NCBI GenBank assembly: GCA_026770575.1
Contig: MU657179.1
Location: 320,992-359,890, forward strand
Length of the DNA: 38,899 nt
Origin: Pelagophyceae sp. CCMP2097
Lineage: Eukaryota > Sar > Pelagophyceae
Reading direction: 5' to 3'
Shown: in pieces, positions 1 through 10,525 of the stretch
Position numbering within the stretch: position 1 is the stretch's first letter
Layout of the letters: the number at the start of each line of letters is the position of its first letter
Notes under the pieces: model-generated
The model's input: the letters and a program-made list of their open reading frames with translations, nothing else
What the model was told of the DNA's origin: nothing
Databases searched by the model: none
Program-made: the position numbers and the translations under genes

Positions 1-609
1 GCCTATCGAGTGCGCCGGCGTGATGTCGTCGACACTGCCTAACACCACGAGATATTCGCCGCGTCGGTTGCGGTACGGGAGCGTGTCGAACGCAGACGTC
101 GTCGAGACGAGCGGCGGGCGTAGCGGCGTCGGCAGCGCGTTCCACTCCTCGAAGAGCAGGGCCGCCGCATTGCGGAGGAGCTCCACCTCGACAGATCACC
201 GCAGCTACATAACCCGCGGCTCGTCGTCGGCGGCGCCGTCCTCGACCAGCAGCGACGGGTTGATCATGCACGTTTGGCCTGCCGGGATCTGCACCGTCTC
301 TCCGACGGGGCCGCCGACGAACCAGCTCGCGACTTCTGGCGCGCCTTCCGTCGGCGACTCGACGACGAGCACCTTGACGACGAGACGACGCCGATGACCT
401 GCACGCCCTTGGCGTTGAACTGCTCGACGTCGATGCACGCCGTCGGTCTGCCGGACGGGAAGAGGAACTTTGACGGTGTACTGGAATGAGCCCGGGCCGC
501 GAGTCCGGTGGGCCCAGTCGGACTTCGACGCCTTGGCGCTCTCGGCGACATTGGCCCAATCGGGCTTCGACATGGCCGCGCCGCGGGGCTTCATCGCAAC
601 GCAGCGCAA
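1..609 (-). CDS. Unrecognised gene, truncated at the left edge
   Basis: A protein-like reading starts at an ATG at about 573 (MSKPDWANVAESAKASK) on the minus strand and runs on toward the window edge. Coding quality moves between frames: FQYTVK near 475, then a good stretch in another frame (CIDVEQFNAKGVQVIGV), then back to the first frame (KVLVVESPTEGAPEVASWF, MINPSLLVEDG). A further protein-like piece (ELLRNAAALLFEEWNALP, EYLVVLGSVDDITPAHS) covers about 190 to 1. Short introns or assembly indels could explain the switches; I could not settle the joins. I recognise no domain or family. The C-terminus lies outside the window. Confidence 0.4.
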
Positions 610-1379
610 GCTTAAGCCAGGGCCTGGCGAGAGGTTATGGCTCCATCCGGGCCGTTTATGGGCTCCTTTAGTGTCCGTTTCATGACCGTTGGGAGCTAAC
701 TAACTAGATTTTTGAGGTGAACGTCAATGTGTCATGTTGCGGCCCACTGTTTTTTCGCCACCCCCTTGGAAGAAGAAGCAAGTCGCGCTTCCGAGGGAAG
801 ACGAATGCTGGTCGCGCTTCCGAGGGAAGACGAATGCTGGTTTTAAAAAGTCGCCTTCGGGCGGTCGCGGAGCGCTGGAGCAGCTCGCGACCTCAATCCT
901 GGGTTCGTCTGGCAAACGAACCCATCGAGAAAGGGTCCTTCTCGTGGGTGGCCCGAGCTCGAGGTGCGCCGGGAGTGCGGGAAGGTGGACCGAGCTGGCA
1001 CGAGACTCGTGCTCTCAGCCGGCCTTGTTGGCCTGCGAGGCCGCGCGGAGAGGCCGAGCGCCGCGGGCCGAGCGCCGGTGCGGAGCCGCCGCCGCCGTCG
1101 ACTCAATGGTCGACTCAACAGTCGACTCAATGGTCGCGCGGCGCCGGACGACGCGGTGGTCGCGTCGCCGTGCGCTCCACAGCAGCCGAGTCGCCGCCGC
1201 CTCGGGCCGCCGGCGCGTCGCGGCGGGTGCGTCGGCAGGCTGTCAGCTCGCCGTCGGCAGGCCATCAGCGCGCGTCGAAGCAGCGGCAGAGGCCGCGGCT
1301 CGTCGAGTGCCGCTGTCTTCAGCGGCCGCGCGCGCGTCGAGGCGGCCGAGGCGCCTCGTCGTGTCTCTGCGTCGTGGCC
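610..1379. other. GC-rich gap with small repeats, no supported gene
   Basis: No convincing gene is visible here. Long open frames exist on both strands, but they are Arg/Ala/Ser-rich and overlap in several frames, as expected of very GC-rich DNA. The stretch holds a 29-bp perfect tandem duplication (782-839), a GTCGACTCAA-type short repeat near 1097-1137, and a small hairpin near 901-923 (GGGTTCGT paired with ACGAACCC). It lies between the 3' end of the 210-aa gene and the start of the truncated gene, so upstream regulatory DNA of the latter is possible. Confidence 0.4.
782..839. repeat. 29-bp perfect tandem duplication
   Basis: The 29-nt unit beginning GTCGCGCTTCCGAGGG occurs at 782-810 and again, identical, at 811-839. 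It lies in DNA with no supported gene. Confidence 0.9.
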
Positions 1380-2077
1380 TCAGGCGTGGATTGGCGAGCG
1401 GGGCACGGGCGAGCGGGAGCGGCCAATGTTCGGCAGTGCGATCACGCGTTTCCGCGTCACCGGCGAGGACCGCGGCTGCGAGATGATCGGCATCGAGGTG
1501 GCCTTGGTCCGCCGCTGGTTGTTCATCGACTCTTCCACCTAGAGAATTGCGCGGTGAGCGGCGGGCGCGCGTCATTCTCGTCCATCCGAAGGATTCTTCT
1601 TACGAATCGCTGCCTCGCCTCTTGGAACTCTGCGTCTGCGGCCTGCTTCCACGCGTGGACGGCGTGCTCGTACTGCTCCATGAGGCTCGGGTCGCACTTG
1701 TGGACATCACGAATCGACGTGCGAGCGCGGCGGTCCTTGGGGGCAATGGAGCACGGCTGCACGCGCAGCGAGGGCGGCGCGTTTGGCGCGCGCGGGACGT
1801 AGCCCAAGCCGCGGTCGGACTTGGCCTTCGGGGCGGTGGAGTCGACTGGCCGGCGGTCTTCGGCCTTTGCCGCCGGCACTCTGGGCGCGGCGGCGGCGGC
1901 GACGATCTCTTCTGCCAGGATGTCGCGCGACGATTTCGGCCCCGCGGGCGCGTCGTCGCGCGAGGACCGCGGCCGCGCGACGAGGGCGCGAGAGTTGCGC
2001 GGCGACCGCGAGACGAGGGCCGGCGGCCCTCCCGGAGGCGGCGCGAGGCGCCGCAGGAAGTCGTGCGCGGCGTTCAT
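1380..2077 (-). CDS. Hypothetical protein, 210 aa, two exons
   Basis: Exon 1 is 2077-1604 from an ATG, and exon 2 is 1538-1380 ending in TGA. The intron is 65 nt with a strong GTAAGA donor and a TTCTCTAG acceptor, and the join keeps frame. The first half is rich in Pro, Ser and Arg (APPPGGPPAL). The middle is better ordered and probably helical (CDPSLMEQYEHAVHAWKQ, AEFQEARQRF). The C-terminal exon is basic (NNQRRTKATSMPII, SRSPVPRSP). No family or targeting signal is recognised. A frame overlapping the ATG (FDHAYTRFDERR) also reads like protein, so the true start could be further upstream. Confidence 0.5.
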
Positions 2078-2582
2078 CGAAGCGCGTGTAGGCGTGGTCG
2101 AACAGTCGGTGGTTGTTAACGCGCGCGCACCGGAGTGGTCAGCGCGAAGGCGCGCGCAGGCCTTTAGATATCAGGCCTTCGAAAGACCGCAACCGGACGC
2201 TTCTCCGTCCAAGCAAAGCAGTGTACTTCACTTCATCTAAGGCTGAAATGACGTTTGAAACTTTCAAGAGGCATTTTATCAGGCAAGGGCCGGTAATTGT
2301 ATACTTCTTGCAATTATCAGCCGAGTTCAAAGTTTCAAAGTTTCTTTTAAAGTTTCAAAATTCATCATCTTCAACGTCTCAGCTGTTTCAGATTACCAGT
2401 CAAACTCGTTAGGTTCTCACTTGCGAGTCCCCAACCTTCGTGTGGGTCGCATCGCTTCAAGGGCAGCCCCACCCAGGGTGGATTTTAAGCAAGCAAGGTG
2501 CAACGTGCCCTGAAAAACGCCGGTTCAAGTCCCACACGGCTCGTCGACCTTCGATCGTGTTAAATGTGTCGCTCGGGCGCCC
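2078..2582. other. Gap between the 210-aa gene and TAF2
   Basis: Lower GC than its surroundings. It carries AAAGTTTC repeated about three times within 2328-2370. It contains the upstream region of the 210-aa gene and the 3' flank of TAF2. No gene is supported. A GGTTCAAGTCC string near 2523 looks like a tRNA T-loop but has no matching stem. Confidence 0.5.
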
Positions 2583-5500
2583 TCAAAAGGCGCGACTTTG
2601 GTCCAACTGGTCTAGCTGGTCCTGGAGCGACGCCACGGCCTGCGGCGCGGGGCTATTGGGCCGTGCGCCCGCCGCGGCGGCCTTTGGATCGCGGCGCGGG
2701 GCGCCGAATTTAATCTTTTTCAACTTTGTCGCGTCCACGGGCGCCCTACGGCCAAGGGTCCACGGGGCGCAAAGCCGCAAAAGGACGCACGCGACGGCCT
2801 CGGCGGCGAGCCGCTTGAAGCGGTCGGCCGTGGATTGGTTGCCTGCGTCGCGACGCGTATTCTTTGACGTCCGATGGCTTCCTTTGTGCTTACGTCTTCG
2901 GATGGCGGCCTCCAAGGCCTCGAGCTCCTGCGGCACGTTCCTTCGCGATTCCGAGACACGCGATGCGCCGGCGCCGGCGCGGTGGATGCGGAGCAGCCTA
3001 TCACGACCGCTCGCAACACACGTCGACGGACTCTCACGTCGACGGACTCTCGGAATCGTAGACGCGGGGCAAACGCGTAGCGCGACTTTTGGTCAAAGGC
3101 CAGCTGCGGCGAGAGGAGCGCGTCCCAGACGTCGTCGGCGTCGGCGGTGGCCTTGCCTTGCGCCTGGAGCATGGCCCCCAAAACACGGTCCCGCAGCGAG
3201 CCTAGCAGCGTCCGTCTTCGCCCTCGCGGGAGGCCCGTCGCGGCTTACCGCGGTGCGCGTCGCCGCGTTTGCAGACTGCGTCAAAGGCGAGTTTGGCCGC
3301 TTTGGTCGCGGCAGCGGGGTCTCGGCTGTAGCGAAAGTTCGCCTCGAGGGCCGCGGCGCGCAGCGCGGGCGCGTAGCGCTGCGACGATGCCGCGTGCCTG
3401 CCACAACTATGAGAGGTGCGATTCACAAAGGCCGACTCACGCCGACGCGTCCGCGGCGAGGATGTTGCGGACGAGGCGCTGCTCGTCGTCTTCGTCGTTT
3501 TCAACGGCCTGCGCGGTGGACGTAGCGCCCTCGAAGTACGGCTCGTCGTCGTCGTCGTCCAAGGCCATTGGCGCCGCGCCGGCTGCCGCGGCGATGTGGG
3601 CCTCGGGACGTTTGGATGCGAGTTTGATCGCCGCCGCGCACGCGGCGGCGGAAACGACGTCGGCGTCGTCGGCGCGGCCGCCTTTAGATTCGACGTCTTC
3701 TTCTTTTGCGCTCAGTTCCCACTCGAGATAGCGCCGCGCCTGGCCGCGCGCGACAGCGGCCGTGGGGAGCATGCCAAGCCCAAGCTTGTCGTCGCGCACC
3801 TCGGCCAGTGCCGCCAGCGCCGCGGCGACGTAGGGCGCCTGCGACAGCGCCGAAGGCCGCGCGTCGTGGTCGCCTGCAAAAGAGATTCATCAAGCGCCGC
3901 AGGGCATCCGAAGCGTGCCACGCACGGACGAGCTCGATGACGCGGTCTGCGATCTCGGCGGGCACGTTGTCGCAGGCGAGGAGCGTGCCGAAGGCGGCGG
4001 CGAGGGCCGTCTTGAGCAGCAGCGGCTCGCGCTGCATCGGGCCGAACTGCGCGCGGCGCAGGCCGCCCGCCTCGTCTCGGAAACGTTCGTCAAACGCCTT
4101 GGCGAGCTGCGTCGAGGCGTACCACGACGCGCGCTGGCCCTTGGAGGCCTCGCGCTTCTGCCACGCCGCCAGCGCGGCCGCCGCTTCACAGCGCACGGGC
4201 GCCGCGTGCGCCTATCGTCGTGCGACTTTCTCCGGCATCGACGTTCGACGGCCACACGACCACGGTCCTGCATGCGCTCTCCACCGTCTGGTCCGACGAT
4301 TGGCGACGCGGGCGTTTGCGGCGCCGAGCGTGGCGCGCAAGCACGTGGCCAGCGCGCGCGCGCCGAGGAGGGACGGGTGCCGCGCCGCGCCCAGAGCGCG
4401 GCAGGCGCCGGCCTGCGCCGCCGCGTCGTCGTCCCCGAAGAGCTGCTCCACCCAGGCCTACGTCGTATCGAGTCACGAACGGAAGTCCCTCTTGGACCAG
4501 GGGCCTCTTCTACAACATCACGCACCGGGTCCCGCTGGCGCGCGTCGAGGTGGCGGAGCAGTGCGAACTGCGGGTCCATCTTCAGCCACAGCACGGGCGA
4601 GCCGTTTTCGCGGCGGGCCTCGCGGGACACGGACCCAAAGTCGTCTCCGTCCGACGCCTCGACGCGCGTCGACCCCGCGGCCTCCTTGCTGCGGCCCTTT
4701 TGCGGCGGCGGCGAGCTCGGCGCGTCGACGGCGGCGGCGGCAACGGCGACGGCGTCGAGCTCGACGTCTTGCTTTTTCTCCTCTTTGTCGGCTTTCCGCC
4801 CGGCCCTATACCTCTTCACCGGAGCCTGACCGTCCTTCTGGCGCGCCTCGCTCGCAGCGAGGACGTCGCGGTCGTCGCTGCCGATCTCGCGGTCGCCGCC
4901 GGAAGCATCGAGTTGGGCTGAGAGAGGCTTTGAATCGACGTCCTTCACATTTTTCGAAAACCGAGAGTGGCATCTAAACTCCCATTTGTGCTGCCGGTGC
5001 TCCAGCTTCTTCGTGTAGTCCCATGCGTCGTCGGCTTCCACGACGCGTATCTGGACGTGGCCGATGAAGAGCTCTAAAGACGTTTGATGCACGTCGAGCA
5101 CCACGCAATGCCTCTTTGCGTCGTACGTGTACGAAAACGAGAGCCCGACGTACTTGGTCGAGTCGACCCACTGCGTTCGGAACGCCGCGGCGTCAAAGGC
5201 GCCGGATTCGTCGGCGGCTGCCCTGAAAAAAGCCGCGGTGTCCAGACGCGCGCTCCCGCGCCGCGCGAGAGCCTTGCGCAGGCGGCGCCAGCCCTCGCGC
5301 AGGGCGCGCGCACCGCCGATTCGGCACTCGACCATGTGCATCGCGAAGCCGGCCTTTGCCCGGTCCGCCTCGTCCCAGCTTTCCTCAGCCAAGCACGACA
5401 AATCTCGCTCACCCTCGTCGGCGTCGTCGGCGCCGTCGGCGGCCTTGCACCTCGACAAAGGCTTGAACGAAAGCAAAGCGGCATCATGCAGCCCGAGCAG

Positions 5501-6978
5501 CGCGGACCGGATCGCGTCTGCGCCTCGAGCGCGCTCGACGTACCGCAGCCAGACATAACCGGCGGTCCCGTGCAGGAGCCACTCGTCTGCGTCGGGCTGC
5601 GCCAGAGGCAGCTCGGCGAGGGCGAAGGAGGCGTACATGGCGCGGACTGCGACGTCGTGTGCTTCTGCGGCAATTGAAGAGTCGCCCCTCAATAAAGTCA
5701 GCCCCGCAAAAGACGCCACCTCTGTCCTGAGCCCACGCACGATGACGACGGCGTGCGACGCGGCGTCGACGGGTTCGCCGAACCAGGAGCGCCAGAACTG
5801 CGCCGCGTCCGCCAATTCCGTCGCTAAGAGCTCCACCCTTCCAACGTCCGCGCCAAAACACCGCAGCACCGCGGGGCCTTTTGACCGCGGCGACAGCTCG
5901 TGCTCGCGGGGCGCGTCGTCGATGGACGACTCGACTCGCGTCAGAGGCGCGGTCGCGATGCCACCGTCCTCCGGCCCCCCAAGGCGCAGCGTCGCGCTCC
6001 CGGGCCGCTGCGCGATGCGCTTGTCGACGTTCGCCGCGGCCGCCTCGACGACGAAGCCGACGCCGCGCGCCGTCGCCGAATCGACGGAGTACTCGTACCA
6101 CCGCGTCGTACTCTTGCCGGCTGCAGCGTCGTACTCGCGCAGGAGAACGCCGCTCGCGGCGACCTGCATTTCGGCCTCTCGACGAGGTCATGTCTGTTTC
6201 AAACACGCACCGTCGGCGCGCCTTTGGAGGCGTCCAAGTCGACCATGCCGAGGCGGAGGCGCCACGCGCACCTCGACGCGCCGTCGTCGACGCAGGGCAC
6301 CCAGCACCGCGCGCCGTCGGCGTCCGGCGCCGCCAGGGCCGCGGGCGCCGGCGTGTGCACACCCGTCGCGTCGCCCGACGACGACCACGTGAACGCGACG
6401 CCTGGCAGGAGACGGCTCAGAAAATCCCCTCGACGGACACCCCTCGAACCACGACGCGCTCGACGCCGATCCCGAGACGCACCGCGGCCGTCGTCCTCGA
6501 GCGTGTAGACGATAGTGACCACGACGAGCCTATCACGTGTCGTTTCGAACCGCGGTCATCGAGGCTCTTGCACGCACTGCGCTCCCTCGTTTTGCGGCGC
6601 GGTGGCCTCGACGGCGTCGCGGACGAAGTCGTCGAGGTCCACGGGCGTCGCGCCGTCGTTGTCGAGTTGGACGTCAAGCTCTCCGAAAGAAGAGGCGATC
6701 TCCGACGCCCGGAGCCAAGTCTCGTAGCCGTCGGCGTCGTGGCGGTCCACATCGCGAATAGAACAGAGCGGGTCCTCCAAGGACCAATTGCAGTCTGCGC
6801 CGTTGACGCGGACGCCCAGGACGGGCAGGCGGCAGTGCAGCTTCAGAGACGCCTGGCCTCGCCGCCACGCAAACACGTCGCAAGTCGCCTCGACGCGCGC
6901 CGATCTCAGCGAGATGGCCAGCGACACGCTCTGCGCGAACACGATCGCCTCGGCCTCGCCGCCGTCGGCGTCGGCCAT
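2583..6978 (-). CDS. TAF2: Transcription initiation factor TFIID subunit 2 (TAF2)
   Basis: TAF2 is the TFIID subunit with an inactive M1-aminopeptidase fold that helps contact core promoter DNA. The ATG is at 6978-6976 and the stop at 2583, about 1,275 aa after removal of nine short introns, close to the usual family length. Recognisable segments in order: an N-terminal beta domain (CDVFAWRRGQASLKLHCRL); the family's R-x-W-x-PCVD site (ARCWVPCVDD); a peptidase-like helix (DEWLLHGTAGYVWLRYV) without HEXXH; TQWVDSTKYVGLSFSYTYD; and SPVLWLKMDPQFALLRHL followed by HEAT-like repeats (GQRASWYASTQLAKAFDERF, PYVAAALAAL). The C-terminus is basic. Typical joins are RDP|AWVEQLFG, LVR|DHDARPS and DDGRG|VAFTW. 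Its start is 81 bp from the divergent start at 7060. The family call is firm; some splice sites are uncertain. Confidence 0.88.
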
Positions 6979-7059
6979 TTTGGCGCCCGGCTTTTTCGGC
7001 GACGCTTTGAAAAAAACCTGCTCCAAAATCGGCCTGGGGAGCGACCTCGCGGCCGCACG
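6979..7059. promoter_or_regulatory. Probable shared divergent promoter, TAF2 and membrane protein
   Basis: Only 81 bp separate the TAF2 start codon (minus strand) from the ATG at 7060 (plus strand). Both promoters or 5' leaders must overlap here or lie inside the opposite gene. No clear TATA box is seen; there is an A-run (TTTGAAAAAAACC) near 7006. Confidence 0.45.
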
Positions 7060-7867
7060 ATGAGCGCCGTGGCGGAGGACAAGTTCCTCTGGGTGGCATT
7101 TGTGAGTCCCGCGCGGGCCCACGCACCGTTTCCCAACTTTCTGCCCGCGGGCCCTGGAGCATCAAACGCCCAAACGCGGCGGCGGTGAGACTCGCCCGCG
7201 TAGACGTTTCGCATCTACTTCATCGGGCTCTGCCTGCTCTCCTCCGCCGTCGCCGTCGACTCGCTCTCGCGCCGCACGCCAAGTGCGTCCTTTTTGTCCC
7301 ATGGTGATTGGGTGGTCCCCGATCTCCGCCCGCCGATGGCCTTTGCCGCCCGCTGATGGCCGTTTCCATGTATCGCAGCGGCCGTGGCGACGGACAACGC
7401 TTTGATCTCCATCTACATCTTCTTGTCCCCCACCGCGCGGCGTCCCCCGTCTTTATTTCGGGGCCGTTGAATGCGACACATAGCTTCGCCGTGCTCCTTT
7501 TCGTCTTCGAGGCGTCGCAGTTCCACTCCGTGGCCTGGGTCGACGACGTCTACGTGAAGAACTTTGGGTTCATGTTCAAGCCCATCAGTAAATCCATCTT
7601 CCTCAGCTTTGCACCGCGCCGGCGTCCGTCGATCCCATGCGACGCAGTCGAGGATTCCGCCTCACCTCCGCCTCCACCCAGGTGGGCTTGTTGATGTTCG
7701 GCCTCGACGCGACGCACGGCAACCGCATGGGCTACGCGGCTGGCTTTTTGTTGATCATTGGCGCCGTGGCGCTCACGGCCGTCTTCCTCAAGGACAAGAA
7801 GCTCCTCATCCCGGCGCCCGAGCCGTACCGCCCGCCCGACGTCGCCGGCCGCACCGCAGAGGTCTAG
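7060..7867 (+). CDS. Small four-helix membrane protein, COPI-associated/TVP15-like
   Basis: Proposed exons are 7060-7101, 7204-7282, 7379-7424, 7484-7610 and 7682-7867, giving about 159 aa. Phases agree at every join, but the donors at 7425 (GTCCCC) and 7611 (GCACCG) are weak and may be misplaced. Four hydrophobic segments are visible: FRIYFIGLCLLSSAVAV, ALISIYIFFFAVLLFVF, ISKSIFLSFVGLLMFG and AAGFLLIIGAVALTAVF. The KNFGFMF motif before helix three resembles the COPI-associated protein family (Golgi TVP15 type), which suggests a role in Golgi or vesicle membranes. The C-terminus (EPYRPPDVAG) is Pro-rich and probably cytosolic. The family assignment rests on topology and one motif, so it is tentative. 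Confidence 0.5.
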
Positions 7868-7970
7868 ATCTACCCCCTCATCGTCCAAATCACTCCCTAT
7901 TCATTTTCAAACTGTCAATCCGAGAAGCCGGCGGTCGCTGCGGGCGGATCGACAGTGGAAGCAGAGAAGA

Positions 7971-9640
7971 TTAGGAATAGATGGGCCATATCCTCTTGCG
8001 CATTTTGAGGTACGCCTCTGCGGCGTTTCTGCCGCCGGGGAAGGCGAAGAGCGTCGGGAGGAGCTGCTGTTCCACGCTCGAAGGCGAAAACAGGAAGGAC
8101 GGCGTCAGCCTGAGTTTCTCCGGCGTGAGGCGGTATTGCTCGAAGACGAACGAGACTCTTGCGGATTCGTCGGCCGAGTCGCGCGGGCACGCGGAAGGCG
8201 CCGGCGAGCCGTCGGCGCCGACGCAGAACGACGCGACTTTATGCGACAGGTCTCCCCGGAAGCGCAGAATCGACCCCTGCCGCGGCGCGTACTTTTGCCC
8301 CTCGACGACGAGGTCGCCGCCGTCGATTTGGGGCGGCACTCTAACGTAGCCGACGGTGACGTGGAACGCCGTTTGGCCGAAGTGCGTGGCCGGTTGCATC
8401 AACGTCTGGTCGACGTGCGCCCCGACGCCAAAGGTCCCGTTCCCCCCGCGGCCCGCCGGGATGACGAGGACGTTGAAGACAAAGGCGTTGCACCGGTCGT
8501 CGACGAGGTCCCGAAGGAAGCCGTCGCGGAGCCTGCAACAGACCGTTTGCATTCGCACGCAGCGGCCGACGATCGCACCATCGCAGCGGCCCTCGGAAGG
8601 CGTGGGCGTCTTCGAGCGCCGCGCGCTTGAAGTGGATGACGACACCTGGTGAGAACGGATGACGCCGCCAAACGATCTTCAGACGACGGACCTCGCGTGC
8701 CCTCGAACGAGTCGGAGAGCGGCTGCTTGGCGCCGAGGAGGACGTAGGCCTCTTTCAGGAGCGTTTCGCGGTCTTCGATGCGGGCGTCGTGCCATCGGAC
8801 TGCTCGGACTGTCCGCGGGTCGCTGCCGCTCATCTCCGCCTTCTCGGCGTCGAGCTCAGCAAGAGCGCCGAGCATTCGAAGTAACGAGAAGATGGCGCAC
8901 ACGAGGAAGACGAAGAAGCAGACCAGTAGCAAGTCGATGAGTCGGTGCGCGGCGTTGGACGTCGCTCTTTTGCCGTCAAAGTGTTCTTTCGCCTGCTTGT
9001 TCCTGTGGCCGCGCGCCCGCGCCATCCATTTGTCGGACTCCCGCCCGCTCCGCGGCACGCCGCGGCCGTTGTCGTGGCAAAAGGCGAGGGCGTAGCAGGC
9101 CTGGCCAACCGTCGCGTTTTCGACGCCGTCTGCCACGTTTGATGCCTCGACGCTCGACCGCAGCCACGCCACCGCCTCGGTCAGCTCCACGCCGCGACGG
9201 ACGCCTGGTGCCGTGCATGCAAGGGCCGCGACAGTGGAGGGTACAACACACTCGGAGAGCCAAGTTTGAGGTCCAAGCACACTCGGAGGGCCAAGCACGC
9301 AAGGGTCACTCGTTCGACAGGCGCTCGCAACACGTACGTGACAGGCCCAAGTCGCACATCGCGCGGCACGCGGCCACGTGCGCCGCGCGCGCCTCGGCCT
9401 CGCGTGCCTCCGCCGCGCCGACCATGCTGAGCCGGAACGACTCCTCAGGCAGCGGCCTTTCGACCTCGAACGAGGGCCGGGTCCGAAGAGCTTGCGGCAC
9501 ACAGCCACAGGCTCGCTAAAAACAGACCCGGTCGCCACACCAGCTTGAGATAGAGTTTTCTGGAGCATTCGGTTTTGTGCGAGGTCAATTTTGAGGTCAT
9601 TCTTCGGGCGCCTCGCGCGCGGGCACCTTTGCCCCAGGCG
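7971..9640 (-). CDS. 2-oxoglutarate/Fe(II) oxygenase-like protein with Sel1-like repeat and membrane helix
   Basis: The last exon (8532-7971) carries an oxygenase core: AHVDQT supplies H-x-D, RGDLSHKV the distal His, and ARVSFVFEQYRL the likely 2-oxoglutarate Arg. This resembles prolyl 4-hydroxylase-like enzymes. Upstream segments on the same strand give FKRAALEDAHAF, a linker with KEAYVLLGAKQPLSDSF, a membrane helix (LLLVCFFVFLVCAIFSLL, about 8950-8880), and a Sel1-type segment (ACYALAFCHDNGRGVP). An earlier part reads PEESFRLSMVGAAEAREAE, and a hydrophobic leader (PGLFLASLWLCAASS) lies near 9530-9480. Several short introns are implied; the first exon and start are unresolved, and the leader overlaps one arm of the inverted repeat at 9536. 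Hydroxylation of a secretory substrate is plausible but unproven. Confidence 0.5.
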
Positions 9641-10419
9641 CCGAGCGGAGGGTCTGGGGTCCGAGTATAGGGTCTCATCTATGGGCGGGAACCGTCTTTA
9701 CTCGACGCCGGCACGTTTAGGCCAGATGCGGGGGTGAAGTGTGAAATGGTCTCAACTTGGAGGGGCGCTCACGGCGCTCAGAGTGGTGCCCAAATCGCAG
9801 CTTTCAGAATTTCGTGATCTACTCACCGAGGCACATCCCCGAGAGCCACAAACGAATGTGGCGTTCGGGACTTGGTGCTTTCCAAAACTTGGCCGACGTT
9901 TGTACGAGGCACGTCATGCCCATGAAAAATACGCAATCGGCCTATAAGACCGGCGCCGACTGGTGCGCCATCTGTTGGGCCATGAAGCCGACGTCCCCAG
10001 CGAGTATCGCGGCACGAGTGGCCCTAATCGACGACTTGGAAGAGTGTCGCGGAGACGCTCCGTTGTCAGAGTGGAATCGGGTCGAAGGCGGGTTTCTTTT
10101 CGTGATCTTTCTTTATCAGCCCCACGTACAGTGCCATCCGGAGCACATATCTCCGAGCTGCGATTTCGGACCCTCTCGTTCGCGCGCTGCCGTCGAGCGC
10201 CGAAATTTGAATTCAAGGGAGTCGACTCGGCTCTCCCCAGAGGCCTCTATACCCCAAACTTCTTGGCCTATAGGGGGCGCTGGTAGCATACGGAACGGGC
10301 TCCGTGCTCTTCTTCCGCTTGGCCATGCGCGCCCGCGCGTCTCAGCTCTGAGAAGGTTGTCTCAGAGAAGAAAAAAACCGAATTCGAATGCTCCAGAAAA
10401 CTCTATCTCCAGCTGGTGT
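9536..10419. mobile_element. Possible non-autonomous transposable element, about 880 bp
   Basis: The sequence at 9536-9575 (CACACCAGCTTGAGATAGAG...) is repeated in inverted orientation at 10377-10419. The arms match over about 40 bp apart from one substitution and a short ATTCGA-like insertion. Sequences just outside are CGGTCGC on the left and CGATCGC on the right, a possible 7-bp target duplication with one mismatch. No transposase-like frame lies between the arms, which fits a non-autonomous element. The left arm overlaps the leader of the neighbouring oxygenase-like gene. The interior to 10525 holds no supported gene. Confidence 0.5.
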
Positions 10420-10525
10420 GCGATCGCGCGCGCGTCACCATCCTTATACATGTATGCAGAGTGGTGGGTCGCGCGCCAATAGTGGTGGGTCTTGGGGGAC
10501 CGCGAGACGGCAATGGTAAAAAGTC

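Noticed and set aside
717..1802. Long plus-strand open frames
   Set aside because: Composition is Arg/Ala/Ser-rich with no domain-like order, several frames overlap, and the right half is antisense to the better-supported 210-aa gene.
2518..2545. tRNA gene suggested by GGTTCAAGTCC
   Set aside because: The bases on both sides do not pair as a T-stem, and no D-arm, anticodon stem or acceptor stem can be drawn.
4455..4530. RDVVEEAPGPR as a conserved TAF2 motif
   Set aside because: It resembles the family's RDVVAQ but is read-through of an intron starting GTGCGTGATG. Splicing gives RDP-AWVEQLFG, which continues the correct frame.
6417..6490. Alternative frame in TAF2 reading GIGVERVVVRGVSVEG, suggesting a frameshift
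   Set aside because: The stretch is an intron with a GTGCGT donor and a GCCAG acceptor; removing it joins DDGRG to VAFTW in phase.
10044..10482. Plus-strand coding region inside the inverted-repeat element
   Set aside because: No domain, poor composition and no transposase motif; short open frames only.
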